Positions 61,201-64,000 of a stretch of 64,000 nucleotides of DNA are shown piece after piece. Every line of letters starts with the position of its first letter. The stretch's first letter is position 1. Both the position numbers and the translations under genes were made by a program. Below the pieces are notes generated by a model, which worked only from the letters and a program-made list of their open reading frames with translations, was not told the origin of the DNA and ran no database searches. Where the stretch lies: contig JAQQWL010000015.1 in assembly GCA_038363925.1 (NCBI GenBank), positions 2,170,001 to 2,234,000 of the forward strand. Reading direction: 5' to 3'. The stretch comes from Apiospora phragmitis (lineage: Eukaryota; Ascomycota; Sordariomycetes; Amphisphaeriales; Apiosporaceae).

Positions 61201-61727
61201 CTGGGAAGATGTTCACTTGAACCTGGATACCCTTGCCATCGGTGCTGAAGCCAGGGCGCTTGGCGAATTGAGTGAACGAATCATTATCCTACAAAAAAGT
61301 CAGCCAAAATCTCATGCAAGTAAACGTCGAGATAGGAGTATAATGGATTGGAGTTGCTGTGTAATTAAGGCAGGGTACTTACCTTCTTGTAGGCCTCTGC
61401 GGGAAGATCGATTCGCTTGCCAATGACCTGCTCATCGGAGAGCGGTGCCATCATGCGAGCGGGATCACGGCCAGTTCCAGGTGGAAAGGGAGACTGCTGC
61501 TGGCCAGGGCCACTGGCGGCGGTGGAACCCGATCGGGAGCGCGAACCCTCAGTAGCTTGGCTGCCAGCCTGGCTACCGGCATTGGAGCCAGAGCGTGAAT
61601 GGTGAGAACCACGCGAAGGGCTGCCACTGGCGGAGCCACGGTCCGAAGCTCCATCAAGGTTCATGCCGGCGACACGCTCAATGTTGGGGTTTCGCGGACC
61701 ATTGCCTTGCCGGTGGAAACCTGACAT
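58253..61727 (-). CDS. Argonaute protein (RNA silencing), catalytic tetrad intact, one certain frameshift
   Basis: Small-RNA-guided slicer of quelling and related RNAi pathways. Seven coding exons: 61383-61727, 61163-61288, 60980-61107, 60726-60923, 60523-60671, 60325-60466, 58253-60266. The N-terminus MSGFHRQGNGPRNPN is followed by a Ser/Gly/Arg-rich tail. Exons 2-5 form the Argonaute N domain and linker (GFSTDGKGIQVQVNIFPVTK, GSKWLFDGHKLAW, LGIPRGEERLAVDLD). The PAZ end is seen as HNYFMQKYKARLQFPDLP and GVYPMEACRL. MID/PIWI follows, with DEDH residues in IIGLDVSH, YRTEIVGS, FFRDGVAEGQF and GTARPVHYQV, and the usual hydrophobic C-terminus MWYI. One base is missing at or beside the A6 run 59344-59349 (QLIFF to LSTRNSLVYERIKKN). 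The exon 3/4 junction (intron 60924-60979) is also out of phase by one. About 1033 residues. QDE-2 and SMS-2 type cannot be separated by eye. Confidence 0.95.
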
Positions 61728-64000
61728 CTTGGCGGTGATGATCGGCTTGATTGGGAGTCTGAAGTTAGAAAAGTTAGTTGAATGTTGATTAAGCTAAGTG
61801 TATCAATTTGGTAGTGCGTGATTCAAGGCGGGATCTTCGGGTGGTTGGCATAGACGAAGTTGAGCCCTCAACTGAAGAAAGCAGATAGAAATCCAGATGA
61901 GCAGTAGACTGCAAATGCTTTCATTCAAAACTAGGGTTGTAGATGGGTTGATGTAGAGACGAGTCGTGGCAGAGGAAACCGTCCAAAACAAGTCGGAATT
62001 GTGACAGGGTAGAAGGAAGACAAGTGAAGTGTGTAGATTCTCGCGGCTGGCGTACATGTAGGTAGCTTTGCAAGATGATACGTAAAATTTGAAGAGGCAA
62101 GAAGGTTTTCAATAAAAGGCTGAGGAGTGAATACGTACGATGTAAACTTAGGGGAGATGTTACTGGAGTGAAGGTTGGTAGCCTAAATAGATGTCAGTTG
62201 TCTTGTATGATCAACCTATTTGTAGTCCACGCAAGACGAAATTGATGAAAGGACGTTGCAGATATTTCAAGTTGATGGTATGGGAAGCTGTGGGTACGAT
62301 GCCTGCTTGACAATATGACAATGTGGATAATAGAAAAGAAGTGAGGGTTTGTGGAATTCCGGACGGTATGGAGGGAAAGGAAAAGATAGATTGTACCGAT
62401 TGATATATCAATTAGTTGATGATAGGGTTGTGAGCTTGCTGAGATCTGGAATCCATGAGAGAAATTGCAGTCTCATGGGCTCATGGGAATATGAAGGGCA
62501 TTGTTTTGTGGACGCAAATAGAAAATGAAGTACCACTGGTCAAAGTATATGAGACTTCGGGGCTTGAGCGACTTACTGCTTGACGAGGAAGACATCAAGA
62601 CCAGGTTGAGGGAGATGATGGAAGAGGTTGGAAGCAGTTTGGGATGCCACAGATTTAACTGCAAGGAAGACTGCTTGTTGTGTGATGACCAATTCGTTTC
62701 TTCCACTTGAATGTGAAAAAGAGATTGTGTTCGTATGTTGGAGATGGGGGAGGAGTTGTTTCGGGGTTGTGTAATATCAGAGTGTAGGAGTACGTGGAAA
62801 GGGAAGAGGTAGCAGTATCAAGAATGACTGTAACAATTAAAAAAATAGGCTTACCTGAGAATTCAAGCCTGTAAGTAACAGGTCAAGATCAAGTCTGGAA
62901 TCCTATTGTTAGAAATCTTTTGGTGGGTTAGTTGCCACCTATGAAAGAAATATTGATGGAAATAGAGGTATTGTAGAGGGAAGTGGAGAAGGTGAAGGGC
63001 GGACCTTTGTTGATAGCACCTGATTCAGAATTGGGCTCCTTGAAGAAGCAGTAGAATGTGTATGACTCGTGAAGTTCGAGAGATTAATGAGAAGTAGAAA
63101 AGGAAAATGAGAGAGATGGTATCCGGGGTGTAGGATCGATTATGTATGAGAGCGTTGCACCCAGGAGGAAGTCAGAGAAGATGTCTGATGACGTCTTGCA
63201 TAGATCCCAACCGCGCGAAGGCAACCGAGAAATTCGGACATGCTCTGTTTGGTTCAGGGCCTACAGTGTTACAAACACTGGAAGATAGGTTGCTTGGGGA
63301 TGTAGTGTAGAGGGATGGGTTGTAACTTACATTCTTCTACAACGAATAGTTGTTGTGGCTGGGGAGTTGGTGGCAGGAGTGGGAGGAGATGTTGGGTTGA
63401 GGAAGATGGAATCGGCTGAGAGTTCAAGGAGAGTGTACGAGTGACAAAAGCCGAGAAGGCTCCTCGAGATAGGATGATGGGAGAGTTCATGAGACTAACG
63501 TACCTTTCGTTGACTGGTTGTGTAGAAGACGCAGTAATGGTGTTGTTGGGAGAGAGAAGGGTGACGAGATGCCGAATCACGAAGTGGGAAATGATCAAGG
63601 ATCTCCGAGGGGAATATGCTTACCTGAAAGGTAGAAAGGATCTGGTCAGTACAAAGAACCCTAGGAAGTGGTCTCTTGGAGGGGAGAGGGAAGGGTAAGG
63701 AGGAACATGAGTTGAAGAGAAAACATGGGAGAAGACGTGTGACAGGTGTACGATGTCGAGAGACCCTTCAACAAGATTAAAGAGGTCCGACAGCTTCTGA
63801 TGAACTCACCTGGTCAAAGACGATGGTATGTTGATCCAGTGTGTTGATGGAAACCCGAGGGGTGTGGATTTGAGGGAGGGAAGATGGTGAAGGAGGATGC
63901 GTTTGTACGTCCTGGTGGTTGGTCGTACATGCGACTTAAGAGCAGGTAGATGGGACGAATGGTGAGTGAATAGAAGCAGAAAAAATCCACTTACCTTGCT
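61728..64000 (-). promoter_or_regulatory. Long pyrimidine-rich Argonaute leader/promoter with many splice signals
   Basis: No coding gene is recognisable here. On the minus strand the sequence is CT-rich, as in fungal promoters and 5' UTRs. Consensus-like donors recur: GTAAGT at 62576, GTAAGC at 62854, GTAAGT at 63330, GTACGT at 63502, GTAAGC at 63622, GTGAGT near 63808 and GTAAGT at 63993. At 62855-62868 a 14-base segment is bounded by TTACTTACAG and CAG-GTAAGC, like a micro-exon. A multiply spliced, possibly alternative 5' UTR of the Argonaute transcript is the simplest reading. A separate non-coding transcript is the alternative. Confidence 0.45.

Overview
The window is chromosomal DNA of a filamentous ascomycete (Pezizomycotina, most likely a Sordariomycete). 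The genes carry 50-95 bp GT-AG introns with CTAAC/CTGAC-type branch sites. There are fungal-specific families (Zn2Cys6 regulators, a GT15 mannosyltransferase, a 7TM-RGS protein, PET127, Argonaute). An AT-rich island also shows the signature of repeat-induced point mutation (RIP). No CRISPR array, phage or bacterial operon structure is present.

Layout. 1-4.9 kb: the 5' end of a secreted SGNH esterase, the anaphase-promoting-complex subunit CDC16, then a NACHT fragment (-) and an ankyrin-protein C-terminal fragment (+) placed head to head. 4.9-21.9 kb: a gene-free RIP island. It can be resolved into a complete Ty1/copia element with 5-bp target duplications. That element was invaded by a pogo/Fot1-like transposon, which in turn carries a 499-bp TRIM-like element. 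A second copy of the same pogo family and three copies (one truncated) of another pogo-like family lie around it. 21.9-28.6 kb: gene-poor DNA with one small serine-rich protein gene. 28.6-43.7 kb: a dense housekeeping block (YJU2, tRNA-Thr with intron, a gamma-tubulin complex component, KRE2-type mannosyltransferase, WDR83/MORG1, PET127, a Zn2Cys6 factor). 43.7-57.3 kb: a secreted repeat protein with Kex2-type sites, an unrecognised multi-exon acidic protein, a 7TM-RGS protein and a second Zn2Cys6 factor. 58.3-64 kb: an Argonaute with an intact DEDH set and a long pyrimidine-rich leader.

The genes are unrelated neighbours and do not form one pathway. Themes that recur are RNA processing and silencing (YJU2, WDR83, PET127, Argonaute), genome defence (RIP, Argonaute, NACHT remnant), cell division (CDC16, gamma-tubulin complex) and signalling (RGS).

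An important caveat is that nearly every protein gene except YJU2 and WDR83 contains one or two single-base frameshifts, many in homopolymers. Repairing them restores conserved family sequence and, in most genes, exact codon arithmetic. This pattern fits consensus or assembly indels far better than biology, so these genes are annotated as intact loci with flagged frameshifts.
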